Assembly (NCBI GenBank): GCA_910592005.1 | Contig: CAJVPP010002589.1 | Coordinates: 1-14,244 of the forward strand | Direction of reading: 5' to 3' | Length of the DNA: 14,244 nucleotides | From: Funneliformis mosseae | Taxonomy: Eukaryota > Glomeromycota > Glomeromycetes > Glomerales > Glomeraceae | Shown here: in pieces, positions 1-9,296 of the stretch | How the letters are laid out: each line of letters opens with the position of its first letter | How positions within the stretch are numbered: the stretch's first letter is position 1 | Position numbers and translations under genes: made by a program | Notes under the pieces: model-generated | What the model saw: the letters and a program-made list of their open reading frames with translations, nothing else | The model's database searches: none | Told to the model about the DNA's origin: nothing

Positions 1-481
1 TCGTGCAATCCCTTTTGTTAGTTAACTTATTATATGATATTGTATTGATTTGCTGTATTGACTTGAAGTCTCTGAAGTGTAATCTCTAAAATATCTTTGA
101 GTTATCTTTGTGTTTATTTTGTATTTATCTCACATGTTTATTATTTAGAATAATTCTTCGATGTTATTGTGAATCCTCACCTGTGATTCCTTTAGTAATT
201 ATCTTAGTTTTATTTACCCTTTTTGAGATTTTATTTGAAGTTACAAAACTAACATAACAACATAAATTAATGAATCAAACTAATAATTTTTTTTAAATTA
301 TAACAATATTTGACAGTGCAGTATAAGAGTAAAATGAGAAAGTTTTAAAAATATAATAAAGTAAAAAGGAATAAAAAGAGATATCTGGAATATATAAATA
401 TTTTCTACTATTAAACATTAATAATTTTAATGAACTATCTTATCGATTTTAAAACAAGTATATATAAATGTAATTTTTTAA
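1..481. other. AT-rich flank, no gene seen
   Basis: No open stretch longer than background was found on either strand. The first 250 bases are less biased than the rest and could be untranslated or promoter sequence of a gene lying to the left, but nothing decides this. A near direct repeat, tgtgaatcc then tgtgattcc, lies around 168-190. From about 240 onward the sequence is featureless AT-rich DNA. Confidence 0.4.
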
Positions 482-1112
482 CAGAGATTTTTTTTTACAA
501 TGTAAAATATTCATAATATTGACCTTTCTGATTTAACCATTATTTTATCAGTTTATGTTTGAAGTAACATAGATTTATCTTATGAAGTATGTGAATTCAT
601 TTTTACTGATAATGTAATTCACATTAATAAGAATAATGCTTATTTTTATCCAATTTCACAAAGGTCAAGAAAATAGAATCCTATAATCAAACCTCAAATG
701 GGTTTGTATTTAATGTTACTATATATAGGTATCAAAATAATTGTAGTTAGTCATTTGACCTAAAAGTAGATAATTTTACAAGGAAAGTTACGCTAGTTAC
801 TATTAAACAGCTATTTATACCTGTGCAGACAAATAATATATATATCATATTGATCTAAACGTTAATATTTTGAGTTTTAGAGTTACTCCTAATCCAGATT
901 ATCCTTTTTATTTTAATTTTGTTATGCATTATTTTAAAAATAATTACAATATAAAAAACAATACTGAAATAACTAACAAAAATGATAAAACTATGCTTAT
1001 TTCAATTTAATGTATGATTCTGAAGCTATTTTTAATTTTAAAAAAGATGGGATACAATTAAAATATAAAGGACAAAACCTGCAGCTTTATCTATAATTGC
1101 AACAGTAAATAA

Positions 1113-1622
1113 TGCTTTACCTTTTATCAGAACTACTATCTAGGAATTAAATATTCTTTTAGTAACATTTCTAAAAATATTTATGATCACCTAACTGATT
1201 TTGCTCCATTCTATAATCATGCACTAGATGACTCAATTTCTTATAATATTATTAGCAAACTAGAGATATTCACTGATCATTTTAATTTGAATTTACTTAA
1301 AGTAGATACAATTTTTTTTGACTCAGTTTCTAATATATATATAGTGTTATCAAATAATATGGTATATTTTTTAATAAAAAATATATATTCTTATTATTTT
1401 TTTTAATAGAACAATCTAATTTTTCTTGATAAAAATAGAAACACATTACAACGAATTGTATATTTAACAGAATTTTACTACAAAGTGCCTTTTATTGCCA
1501 CTGATATAATGAAAAATACTTTTAAATCTTTTACTTCAAATAAAGGTTCATATTTGAATAAAGTAATGCTCCTTAAAATCCTGTTTAAAATACACATTGT
1601 TAAATTAAGCAAGTTTAATTGA
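1113..1622 (+). pseudogene. Longest open stretch of the unknown plus-strand relic
   Basis: These are 170 codons in one frame, broken only by adjacent TAA and TAG at 1404-1409, which lie directly after a run of eight T and could come from slippage. The stretch has no ATG start, so it is an internal part of a longer coding sequence. The encoded residues include DHLTDFAPFYNHALDDSI and, after the stops, LDKNRNTLQRIVYL and FIATDIMKNTFKSF. The residues just before the stops (about 1320-1403) are hydrophobic and could form a membrane or beta-sheet segment. At this base composition about one codon in ten should be a stop by chance, so the run is unlikely to be random. No family is recognised. Confidence 0.5.
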
Positions 1623-1857
1623 TTAATTAAATTAAAGTATTATTGATAAATTATCCAATATGGTGAATAAAAATATTAATGTATTCACATCTTTAACTTA
1701 TTGACTTACAGCACCTTTTATATGCCCATCGAATTAGTTAAATTTGATAGTGTAAATATTAGAAACTTTGCATAATCTACGCTTAATGCAGTAGTAGCAA
1801 GTATCATCATTAATCATTATGGTTTTATCTGCATATAAATTAAAATCTCTGTGATAC

Positions 1858-2186
1858 ATGTGTTCAGCAGAATCAGTTTATACTGCTTGTATAATTATTA
1901 GTAAATATAGCTGCAGTCAGTTAATATATAATAATAATTGTGTATTCAGGAGTGCTAATTATAAACCTGATGTCATGGAACATATTAGGAAATTTGTTAA
2001 CTATGCTGATTACTGAAATATGATTACTATCAAAATAATGTAACCGATTAGAATATAAATGCAAAAGATTGTATAGATGTATCAACTATCTGATGTTCTT
2101 CATTTTCAGATGATTGCAGCTTTCAGGATTATGCTAAATATCAATCAGGAGGTTTTATGTACCAATGTTATAAAGCATCAGGTTAA
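1858..2186 (+). pseudogene. Cys-rich 3' part of the unknown relic
   Basis: Two overlapping frames are open. The first, 1858-2016, starts with an ATG and encodes 52 residues including SKYSCSQLIYNNNC. The second, 2022-2186, encodes pieces such as NAKDCIDVST and GGFMYQCYKASG, with two internal stops. Cys is the striking feature in DNA where TGT/TGC codons should be rare. Disulfide-rich extracellular domains show this pattern, but no known spacing is recognised. It may be the C-terminal domain of the gene to its left or a separate small gene. Confidence 0.35.
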
Positions 2187-3520
2187 TTGATATCTCATAA
2201 AATATTATCAATATGAAATTTATTTAATTCAAACTATTTTTTTTAAATTTTAATTTAATTAATCAATCAAACTTGTTTAACTTGACAACATGTATTTTAA
2301 GCAGAATAGATATACATAATTTAGAAAATAAATCACAAAATGCAATATAATTTGTGTATTTCATATATATTTGCTAATAATTTTATTTAAATAATATAGA
2401 TATAATATATATCTTTCTCTTTTATTTTTATTTTTATTTTATTTTATTTATTTTTTTTTATAGATATTATTGAATTATTTCTATATTTTAAATTTAATAA
2501 ATAATTAACCTGGAAGAATAAACTACTATTAAAATGAATCTAAAAAGAAACCTGAAATTAGGGATTTTAACAACCTAGATTATTCTAATAACTTTTAAAA
2601 TTTATAAAATTTATGTGACGCATCATTATCACAGACTTTTTTTTATTAATAATAATAATATAAAATAATTGTTAATTCGATTTACTATTCGAGATAATGC
2701 TTTACTGAATTTTATTTTTAATAAAATATGTTAATATGTGATAGAAATAATTTTGATAATGATCGGCAAGACCCATTTTATGTAAATTATAGTAAAATTT
2801 ACCTAATTCGTCCTACTTAAACTTTGACAGCCCCACATTTATCTTATACTATACATTCATAAAACCAAAAAGGGTAATGTCAATAAAACCTGTTTAAATC
2901 TTTTTTTCTTAGTAATCAAGTTTTATTTCTTTGACCGTTTTTATGTAATTTTAAAATTGGCTTAAATTATAGACACATTTAATAACCAGTTATGGATAAT
3001 ATAGATTTATGTTTAAAAAAGGTTTTATAAATTGATTGTTAGATTATATAAAGTGCAGCAGTAGTGTTTAATAATCTGGTTCTTCAGTATTGCTAATTTT
3101 TTATTTGAAAAAAATATTTTGGAAATAAAAATTAAAATAACAGCTTTTTAAAATTAGTTCTAAAATTTTAAATTTATAATGTAATTAATATGATTTTTAT
3201 TTATGCATGAATTTCCACTATACTTCATGAATGTAAAATATTTTTAAGATACAAAATGAAAGGTTTCTAAGAGCCATTTTAATGCTACTTTTTTCAAATC
3301 TTTCTTTTTTAATCCTTTCATCTAGAACTTTACTTGTCTTTTTTTATAGAAAATTTGAACTTTATCTTTTATCTTTTGATGATATCAGGTAAGCTATTTA
3401 GGTCAACTGAGTAATTTATGTCTTACTGATTCTAAAGAAGGAATCAGTTATGTATCTTTCTTGAACTTTTAAAATAAATTAGTTATCAGTTGTTGTCGTT
3501 ATGTTTGTTGTTTTGCATGA
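2187..3520. other. AT-rich spacer with poly-pyrimidine tract
   Basis: No gene can be supported. A T-rich low-complexity tract built on TTTTA units lies at about 2412-2461. A 30-codon open piece from an ATG near 2730 is too short to call. A consensus-like 5' splice site on the plus strand (CAG/GTAAGC, GT at 3389-3390) stands alone with no convincing exon before it. A weak hairpin with arms ACTGATTC (3425-3432) and GAATCAGT (3441-3448) is the only clear local palindrome. Confidence 0.4.
2412..2461. repeat. TTTTA low-complexity tract
   Basis: The tract is a run of TTTTA/TTTA units ending in a T homopolymer. A very similar tract lies at about 3692-3730, also on the plus strand. Such tracts are common in AT-rich genomes and need no special function. 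Confidence 0.7.
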
Positions 3521-3523
3521 TAA

Positions 3524-3694
3524 AATGTAACGAAAGTTACTGAGGCCTTTCTCATAATAAGTGATAAAATATCTCAGTTATAATTACTAATCTTGTTGTT
3601 TATGAAGGATAATTATTTTAGTGCAGCTTGTATTAAGAAATTGATACATGACTATATTTTTGCTTCTGTTAATCACATTCAATTTAATTATTAA
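3524..3694 (+). pseudogene. Possible coding remnant, unidentified
   Basis: Fifty-seven codons in one frame hold a single stop (TAA at 3581) before the final TAA. The residues have ordinary protein composition, including KVTEAFLIISDKISQL and later FSAACIKKLIHDYIFASVNH. A poly-pyrimidine tract ending in CAG (3731-3733), like a 3' splice site, follows directly. No family is recognised and the length is close to what chance allows here, so this is only a candidate exon or relic. Confidence 0.2.
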
Positions 3695-3730
3695 TTTTAT
3701 TTTTATTTTTATTTTATTTTTATTTTTTTT
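3692..3730. repeat. TTTTA low-complexity tract, second copy
   Basis: The tract consists of TTTTA/TTTTTA units ending in eight T and then CAG. It resembles the tract near 2412-2461. The ending looks like a splice acceptor, but no exon after it could be established. Confidence 0.6.
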
Positions 3731-3899
3731 CAGATCTAATTTATTTTAGCTTTTGGTTATTTTATTTAACAGCTTTATATTTTGATATTATGGATTGTGC
3801 TTTTTGATTTATAGCTAATCTGTATAATATGATTTTGAATATGGAAAATTTAAACTTGAATTCGATGGCATCTTGGGCATGTGATTTATATAAATAAAC

Positions 3900-4106
3900 T
3901 CACTTTACATTACACCTCTGGGTTTCATTTTTAGTAAATGAAATCATATTTGTCATTCACTATTATTACAGCTGCCATCACCTGTAACATTAGATTAAGG
4001 TAAGGTTAAGATTTGGTTAGGTTAGGGTTAGGTTAAGGGCAAATTAAGATTAGTTTATTTAATACTATATGTCATATTGAGCATGGGTGCACTAAATGTA
4101 TAGTGA
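3900..4106. mobile_element. Candidate short inverted-repeat element
   Basis: The left end (TCACTTTACATTACACC, 3900-3916) and the reverse complement of the right end (TCACTATACATTTAGTGCACC, 4086-4106) match imperfectly, with two gaps. The interval is about 207 bp, non-coding, and visibly richer in G+C than its flanks. It contains a degenerate TTAGGG-like tract. These are traits of a small non-autonomous DNA element. No clear target-site duplication was found at the ends, so the boundaries and the call are tentative. Confidence 0.3.
4003..4039 (+). repeat. Degenerate telomere-like GGTTA(G) tract
   Basis: The sequence GGTTAGGTTAGGGTTAGG (4015-4032) and its flanks are built from GGTTA, GGTTAG and GGGTTAG units. 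TTAGGG is the telomere repeat of most fungi and of animals. Only one perfect TTAGGGTTAGG core is present, so this is an interstitial telomere-like patch and not a telomere. It lies inside the candidate inverted-repeat element at 3900-4106. Confidence 0.5.
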
Positions 4107-4770
4107 ACTGTTTAAATTTTCCTTCCAATAAATTAAATTTTAACCTTTTCGCAAAATTTTAGTATTTCGTTCAGCAATCTTATATATATCATAAAAATAT
4201 CAAAATTAAATCAATTATAGCCAACTAACCTATTATCAAAGAAGGATCCCAATATACCTTTATTTGTGATATTAAAACTATAATATATATACCTATTGTA
4301 AAGCTTGAAAAAAGAACTTACCTTATGGTACAATTTCTCATGATTGCATTATAGGATATGAGAAAAGAAAAATCCAATCTGATATGAATTTAACATAAAT
4401 AATTAATAACTTATGATAGAAGAATCAGTATTAGTTTAACAGGAAAATGGATACTTACAACTTTATAAAATGTTAGATATTATTTCTCTATCTTTTATTA
4501 ATTCCTTTATATTTATTCAATCTTTATCAGTAAAATATCTTTATTTCGAATGAAAATTAAAGTATTTGCAATATAACAAATAGCTCAAAATAGATATAAT
4601 TCAAAATAATTATCTTTTTAATTATTTACAAAACCAAATATTGTCTGATGATTTTACACTAATTTAACAATAAAAATTAATTAAACAATCTAAATATTTT
4701 GAAAATAAAAATAATTACTTATATAATTATATTTATTAAAAGCTTTTTAGAGTTATTCAATCACATAAAA
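4107..4770. other. AT-rich spacer upstream of the gypsy relic
   Basis: Nothing definite is seen. If the gypsy pol gene once continued to the left, its RNase H and reverse transcriptase should lie here, but I could not find their motifs. A 27-codon open piece near 4317-4400 on the plus strand (including LPYGTISHDCIIGYEKRK) is not identifiable. The minus strand carries a good donor-like AAG/GTAAGT (4316-4324) without a supported gene. Confidence 0.35.
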
Positions 4771-5798
4771 TAGAGCTATACTTTACATGATACATAATGA
4801 TCTAATGCTAAGCATTTTGCAGTGGATATAATGCTAGATAAAATTCTTATGATAGTTGCTAATAAAAAGACAAACTAAAGAAATATTAAAAATTATATTC
4901 TATATCAGTTCAAATATCTTTTATTATTTTAGTATAGATTTTATTAGATCTTCATAATGTTAAATGAAAACAAATATATTATAGCTGTTGATTATTTTAC
5001 TAAATAATCTGAAGCTAAATTTATTTCTGAAATTACTATAGAAAAGGTTGTCCTATTTATCTATGAAAATAAAATCTGTTATGGATATTCTACAAAAATC
5101 TTTTCTGATAAAAGAACTTATTTTAATAATAAGATGATCAAAGAACTGATAAAAAAATTCAAGATTAAACATTTGCTATCAACATCTTATCATTACTAAA
5201 AAAATGGATTAGTAAAATGAGTTAACTATACTTTGTATAAATCTCTAGCAAAAATTATACAAAATCCAAATAACTGGAATTTACAAATTGCATTAATTTT
5301 ATTTGCATATCATATAAGCAAACACTTTTTATAAAAATATCTTCTTTTTATTTAATACATGAAAGAGATGCAATATTTCTCTTAGACTAAAGATAGTCCT
5401 ACTCAATTGCACTATTTTTTTTAATTGTGATGATCATCTTTATTTTAAACAATCTTAATGATCAAAATATCACATTGTCAAAACATTTGTAAAATTTAGT
5501 TGATCAATTACTATAAACTAGAGAGATTATCAGAAATTATATAATAATTGTATAATGAAATCAAAGTATTATCATGATTGACAAATTAATCATCTTTATC
5601 AATTTAAAATTGAAAATAAAGTTCTTTATTATAATGTGGCTAAAATAAATAATAGTCTAGTAAATTAAATTTAAAGTAAAAAGGACTTATTATATCCATC
5701 AAATTTTAATAAATGGATTTTATAAAATAAGAAAAATAGATGGAAATGTATTACACATACCTATAAATAAGAATTTATTAAAATCTTATTACAATTAA
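4771..5798 (+). pseudogene. Ty3/gypsy retrotransposon pol relic (integrase)
   Basis: Integrase inserts the reverse-transcribed element into chromosomal DNA. Three parts are readable in order. At about 4783-4850 are traces of the H2C2 zinc-binding start (LHD, then AKHFAVDIMLDKIL). At about 4870-5424 lies the catalytic core in one frame with several stops. At 5679-5798, in another frame, is the C-terminal domain with YYIHQILINGFYKIRKIDG. In the core, Asp codons stand at 4990 (AVDYFTK) and 5107 (FSDKRTYF). Exactly 36 codons after the second, at 5215, a Lys codon stands where the Glu of the D,D(35)E triad belongs, followed by a TGA where an Arg is usual. Reverse transcriptase, RNase H, protease and LTRs were not found. 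The copy is truncated, frameshifted and dead. The Ty3/gypsy family is secure; the lineage is not determined. Confidence 0.85.
4870..5424 (+). pseudogene. Integrase catalytic core of the gypsy relic
   Basis: One frame can be followed through about 150 codons, with TAA at 5005 in the place of the usual Trp of the YFTKW motif. Other stops include 5197, 5218 and several after 5310. Conserved blocks are visible: KYIIAVDYFTK, ENKICYGYSTKIFSDKRTYF, FKIKHLLSTSYHY, NGLVK, and SLAKIIQNPNNWNLQIALIL followed by FAYHISKH. The order and spacing match the rve core of Ty3/gypsy integrases. Confidence 0.85.
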
Positions 5799-7392
5799 TA
5801 AAATTGAAAATTTCAAATTATTATATAAAATATTGAAATTTCTTAAAATTTTTTAACATGAACTTATTTCAAAAGTTATGAATAACTTAATAGCTGTTAA
5901 TCTCTTAATAGATACTAATATCCTTTTACCATATATCAATATTAATTAAACTGCATAAAAAGTTAAAATACTTATAGAGTCTTATTATAAGCAATCAGAT
6001 TAAAAAATAGAATATTAGCTCTTATTAATGTATTCTATTTAAAATAAGTAATAGAGACTGAAACTTTAAGTTTAGCTGAATATGCTTAATATTAAAATTA
6101 ATGAATTTATATTATCAGTTATCCTTCAAGCAAATTTACTATCTTTTTAAAACTCTAAAAATTAAACAAATTAAATATACTAGAAAAATATCTCTTAGAA
6201 TAATATAAATCTTAAATCTTAGAGGTTTAAGAATTTAGTTGATAAAGCATATATAATTTTTACAAGAGCTGTAAATTTAAAGGAAAAATTGATATAATAT
6301 AAAGTTAATCCTACTATACTATAAGGATCAATAAAGATTAACATTATTAACTTCTTTAACTTATTTAATATTTTTATTTATATTTATATTTATTTTATAT
6401 ATTATTGTTATTTATTTTATTATTTTTATTATAGTTAAATTATATTTTATTACTTGTATTTATTTTAACATTATAATTTAGTTTATATAAAATAACATTA
6501 AATAGCGATCTTCTTATAATTGTATTTTTGTATAAATAAAATAGAAAATTGTTCTTATAAAAGAATAGAGATATTTGCTGAAGAAAAAGAATAAATTACT
6601 TACTAAAAAAGGGATAAAATAATTATTAAATGTTAAATAACTTCTATAATAATGATAACTTAATAGTTTCAAGTTAAAGATTTAGAATCTAAGATTAAGA
6701 ATTACTAAAATATAATCTCTATAATAAAAAAATCTTTTTCTAAACTACACACATATTTAAAATTCTTCAATATAATAATTGTATTCATTATTCTTATAAT
6801 TATTAAATTTATTTACTTATTTAAATAATAAATCTAAGGTTAATTATAATAGGACTTATTTTATAGTAACCTAGTAGTTTCTTATATATTATTTCTTATT
6901 ATTAAATTATTATTATCTTAAGTTTAATGAATTGATTATAAGGTTAGCATCTTAAAATAATTGCACTAATTTTGATTATTAATAATTTTCATGAAAAGAG
7001 TGATTATCATTATTACTAATTTCACTAATATCACAGTTAATATTGATATGGTTTTATTTAATATATTTATCTTTATTTTATTTATTATTATATTTATATT
7101 TATTATTATTATTATTTTATTATATTAAATATCTTTTTATTATATTTGTATTTATATATAAATATCATATATAATTGTTTTAACAAAGTAACAAATTTTA
7201 TTCTTATAATTTTAAAATAAAAATAATTAATTAAATCAATTTAAAGATTTTAATAATATTACTTTACAATTATAATACTTTTCATTTATTAATAAAAAAT
7301 TTGTTTTAAAATTAATTTTTTATAAAAATTAAATTAAATTAAAATATAATGTAAGTTATTTTATTATAAATAATTAATTTATTTATACTTAA
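5799..7392. other. Very AT-rich spacer, possible gypsy 3' remnant
   Basis: This follows the integrase relic, so a 3' LTR or polypurine tract could lie here, but no LTR partner exists in the window to prove one. On the plus strand, short open pieces in the integrase frame (5860-5950, 6090-6150, 6215-6290) and one near 6676-6830 with a hydrophobic tail read like protein. Stops are nevertheless about as frequent as chance predicts. The tracts at 6360-6440 and 7060-7130 are low-complexity TTTA/TTA runs. No gene is supported. Confidence 0.35.
7060..7130. repeat. TTA/TTTA low-complexity tract
   Basis: Imperfect TTTA and ATT units follow one another, including an (ATT)n run near 7100-7116. This is simple sequence with no sign of function. 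Confidence 0.6.
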
Positions 7393-7740
7393 TTAATAAT
7401 TAACTATAAATAATTCTTTTAAATTAAATATAATAATGTTTTGAGATAAACTTTTAAGCTTTAATCCAAGCTTTTTTAGCTTTAATTTTATTAAAAAATG
7501 TGATTTATTTTTATATAAATATGTGTTACTAAACTTAACAAATAAATTACAAGTTTTGTCTATTAAAAAAGTTTCTCTACATTTTACCTTTAAGTTATAT
7601 CTATTTGTTATAAGCTGTCTGAACTTAAAATATTTTCAAAAGCATTCTGAATGTTTAAACGAATAATCACTACTTTTGTAAAAGGTAATAATTAATGTTA
7701 TATTTTAATAAAACCTAGTTTTAGAAAGATTCACTTTTTT
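7393..7740 (-). pseudogene. Small Lys-rich relic frame, unidentified
   Basis: On the minus strand one frame runs 116 codons with only two internal stops. The last 80 sense codons (7635-7396) are uninterrupted and end at TAA 7395-7393. Pieces include YKSSDYSFKHSECF, RQLITNRYNLKVKCRETFLI and LIKLKLKKLGLKLKSLSQ. The 5' side runs into a poly(A) stretch where a slip would extend the frame. There is no ATG at a sensible place and no known domain. At this base composition an 80-codon run is uncommon but not impossible by chance, so this is a tentative coding relic. Confidence 0.3.
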
Positions 7741-8527
7741 TCAAATTCAATAAATGAATAAATATATTTTTTTTTATTTTTAATTATAAGCTTGAATTTA
7801 ATATAAAAAGAAATTTGTTTTTTATTTTTATACTTTAATTAAATAAAAGTTTATATAAATTTAAATTTAAATTATATATATACTTTGCAAAAAAAAATGT
7901 AATAATATAATAATATAATTTTATTTAAAAATTGATATAAATTAAATAATTATTAAAATTACAATTTAATTCAATAATTTTTTTATAAAATTAATATTAA
8001 CAATCAGTGGTTATGTCAGATAATATGTCAATTACTAATTGAAATTTTGTGTAATATAAGAATTAGGTGTAAATAATCAAATGCAATGCTATACTTTTTT
8101 TTAAATAACATATAAAACAATCTTAAGAAACATTTATTTGAGGTTTTCCTTTATATATTCTACTAGTTTTCTTACAATTTAATACTTTTTACAAAAACTT
8201 TATATTGGGCTAATATTTTGCTATTTTTTTAACTTTAACCTCAGATACAAGTTTATATAATGTCTAAGATCTATTTTAAATGCATAATTATATGTAATTT
8301 TTATATGCAATCGAAATACTTAGGCACTAAAAAGCAGTTAAAATAGTAATTTTGAAAAAAATCGCTAAATTTTATTTTATCAATTACTTAACTTGTAGAA
8401 ATTGCATTTTTTTTAATAAATTCAAATATATTTAATAAAATAAGCTAATTATTTATTATTGATATCAATTAATTTCACAAAAAATAAAATTTTATTGAAA
8501 AATAATGTTTATAAGTTTTACTACTAT
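7741..8527. other. AT-rich spacer downstream of the large minus-strand relic
   Basis: This is the 3' flank of the decayed gene that ends at 8528. The minus strand has several semi-open pieces at about 8028-8319 in two frames, with stops near background frequency. No domain, repeat or RNA gene was recognised. Confidence 0.35.
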
Positions 8528-8763
8528 TTACTTATTTTTATGATAATTCCACCATTCTTACACTTTTTTACAGTTTAAACTTCAGATAATTTCTCACAAA
8601 CAGAAAAAATAGCATCATCTAAAAGATGATTTTTATATACTTTTAATGCATAAAGAATTTCCATTTCATCTTTGGTAGTTTGACGTTTAGTACCTTTAGT
8701 ATTTTTTTATTTGAGCTGTAATTCGATAGTAAGCGATTTTTCATTTGAATTTTCTAATACTGG
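8528..8763 (-). pseudogene. C-terminal homeodomain-like segment of the large relic
   Basis: The frame reads from CCA at 8763 through LENSNEKSLTIELQLK, a TAA, then KGTKRQTTKDEMEILYALK, NHLLDDAIFSVCEKLSEV, a TAA where a Trp is expected, and TVKK. A one-base shift near 8555 then gives WWNYHKNK and a TAA at 8530-8528. The ~53 residues from KRQTT to KNK match a homeodomain in length, basic N-terminal arm and helix spacing, and WWNYHKNK stands where WFQNRR occurs in recognition helix 3. The invariant homeodomain Asn is not at its place, so this is a homeodomain-like or Myb-like domain, not a classical one. A DNA-binding role is inferred. Confidence 0.5.
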
Positions 8764-9137
8764 TTATGCATCACTCTAATTCTTTTTTCAGCCTTGTGTC
8801 TTTATTTTTTCATATTACCATAATCTTTACTTTCATTTTAATAACTTTTATAACCCTTCTACCTTGTGGATTTCTATTTTCTATCTTAAAACTTTTTAAC
8901 AGTATACTGATTTGATTCATTTTAAACTATTTGGATAACAATTAAACAATATACTAAGTCTTTCCTAATGCATTTCTGTAGATGTATATTCTTAGAATAG
9001 TTAGTGAGATAAGGGACTGGCATTTTAAATACTATTACAAAGTCATTTACAAGATTTCATAAAATCTTCTTACATAACTTTATAACTTGTTCACTATGTA
9101 AAGCTGAATAATTATTAACGTTCTCGCTCATTAATAA
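8764..9137 (-). pseudogene. Large relic, segment 3' of the hAT insertion
   Basis: After the target-site copy at 9138-9145 the minus strand reads LLMSENVNNYSALHSEQV, then NLVNDFVIVFKMPVPYLTN and KCIRKDLVYCLIVIQ in one frame with stops between them. Further on come NESKDYGNMKK and KAEKRIRVMHNQY. A second frame reads NRNPQGRRVIK at about 8868-8836, which shows local frameshifts. A basic linker leads to the homeodomain-like end. The ATG at 9131-9129 is internal and is not taken as a start, because the frame continues across the insertion. Confidence 0.5.
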
Positions 9138-9145
9138 GTCTATTC
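9138..9145. repeat. Left 8-bp target-site duplication (GTCTATTC)
   Basis: This is identical to 9373-9380 on the other side of the hAT-like element. Eight-base duplications are the hallmark of hAT transposition. Confidence 0.85.
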
Positions 9146-9172
9146 CAGTGTATAAAATTTGGACCAAAAGTT

Positions 9173-9296
9173 ATGTGCACAAATTGTACTAAAAATAGAA
9201 AATTAATGCATGTATTACATAGTATTTCCATTTTTATAAATAATTTATCCATTTTTATATATAATTTATCTATTTTTAGTAATTATTTGTGCACAT
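9173..9296. repeat. Internal inverted repeat around GTGCACAAAT
   Basis: The left arm 9173-9197 (starting ATGTGCACAAAT) and the right arm 9271-9296 are inverted copies differing only by a small change in the middle; both end in the sequence ACTAAAAATA when read inward. The pair lies inside the hAT-like element and could form a stem with a ~70-base loop. It could also be a smaller, older element nested within, but no duplication flanks it. Confidence 0.6.
9228..9290 (+). repeat. Three 21-bp tandem units
   Basis: Units begin at 9228, 9249 and 9270. The first two differ by a single base (CCATTTTTATAAATAATTTA against CCATTTTTATATATAATTTA over their first 20 bases). The third is diverged and overlaps the right arm of the internal inverted repeat. 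Tandem duplication within a non-autonomous element is the likely origin. Confidence 0.65.

Larger units (their letters stand above)
482..2186 (+). pseudogene. Decayed large gene of unknown family
   Basis: I do not recognise the product. Open stretches on the plus strand follow each other with small overlaps while the frame changes, as expected for one old coding sequence hit by indels. The stretches are about 503-678 (one stop), 661-858 (one TAG at 748), 837-1010 (57 codons, no stop), 989-1096, about 1063-1143, 1113-1622 (170 codons with stops only at 1404-1409, inside a T-run), 1722-1838, 1858-2016 (52 codons from an ATG), and 2022-2186. Readable pieces include NGFVFNVTIYRYQNN, TPNPDYPFYFNF and LDKNRNTLQRIVYLTEFYYK. 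The 3' third is rich in Cys codons (about nine between 1858 and 2170), which would suit a secreted or extracellular domain; this is inference only. The upstream end is uncertain. Part of the frame switching could reflect introns, since TTTCAG acceptor-like sites occur near 2100-2150. The in-frame stops within good stretches argue for a pseudogene. Confidence 0.5.

Noticed and set aside
3527..3540. GTAAC-GAAA-GTTAC hairpin with a GNRA-type loop
   Set aside because: A lone 5-bp stem is expected by chance; there is no larger RNA fold around it.
5860..6370. Possible second open frame (env-like) after the integrase
   Set aside because: Some pieces read like protein, but stops come about every ten codons, as expected by chance.
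8028..8319. Possible coding relic on the minus strand
   Set aside because: Two frames look equally open, both with frequent stops, so neither is supported.
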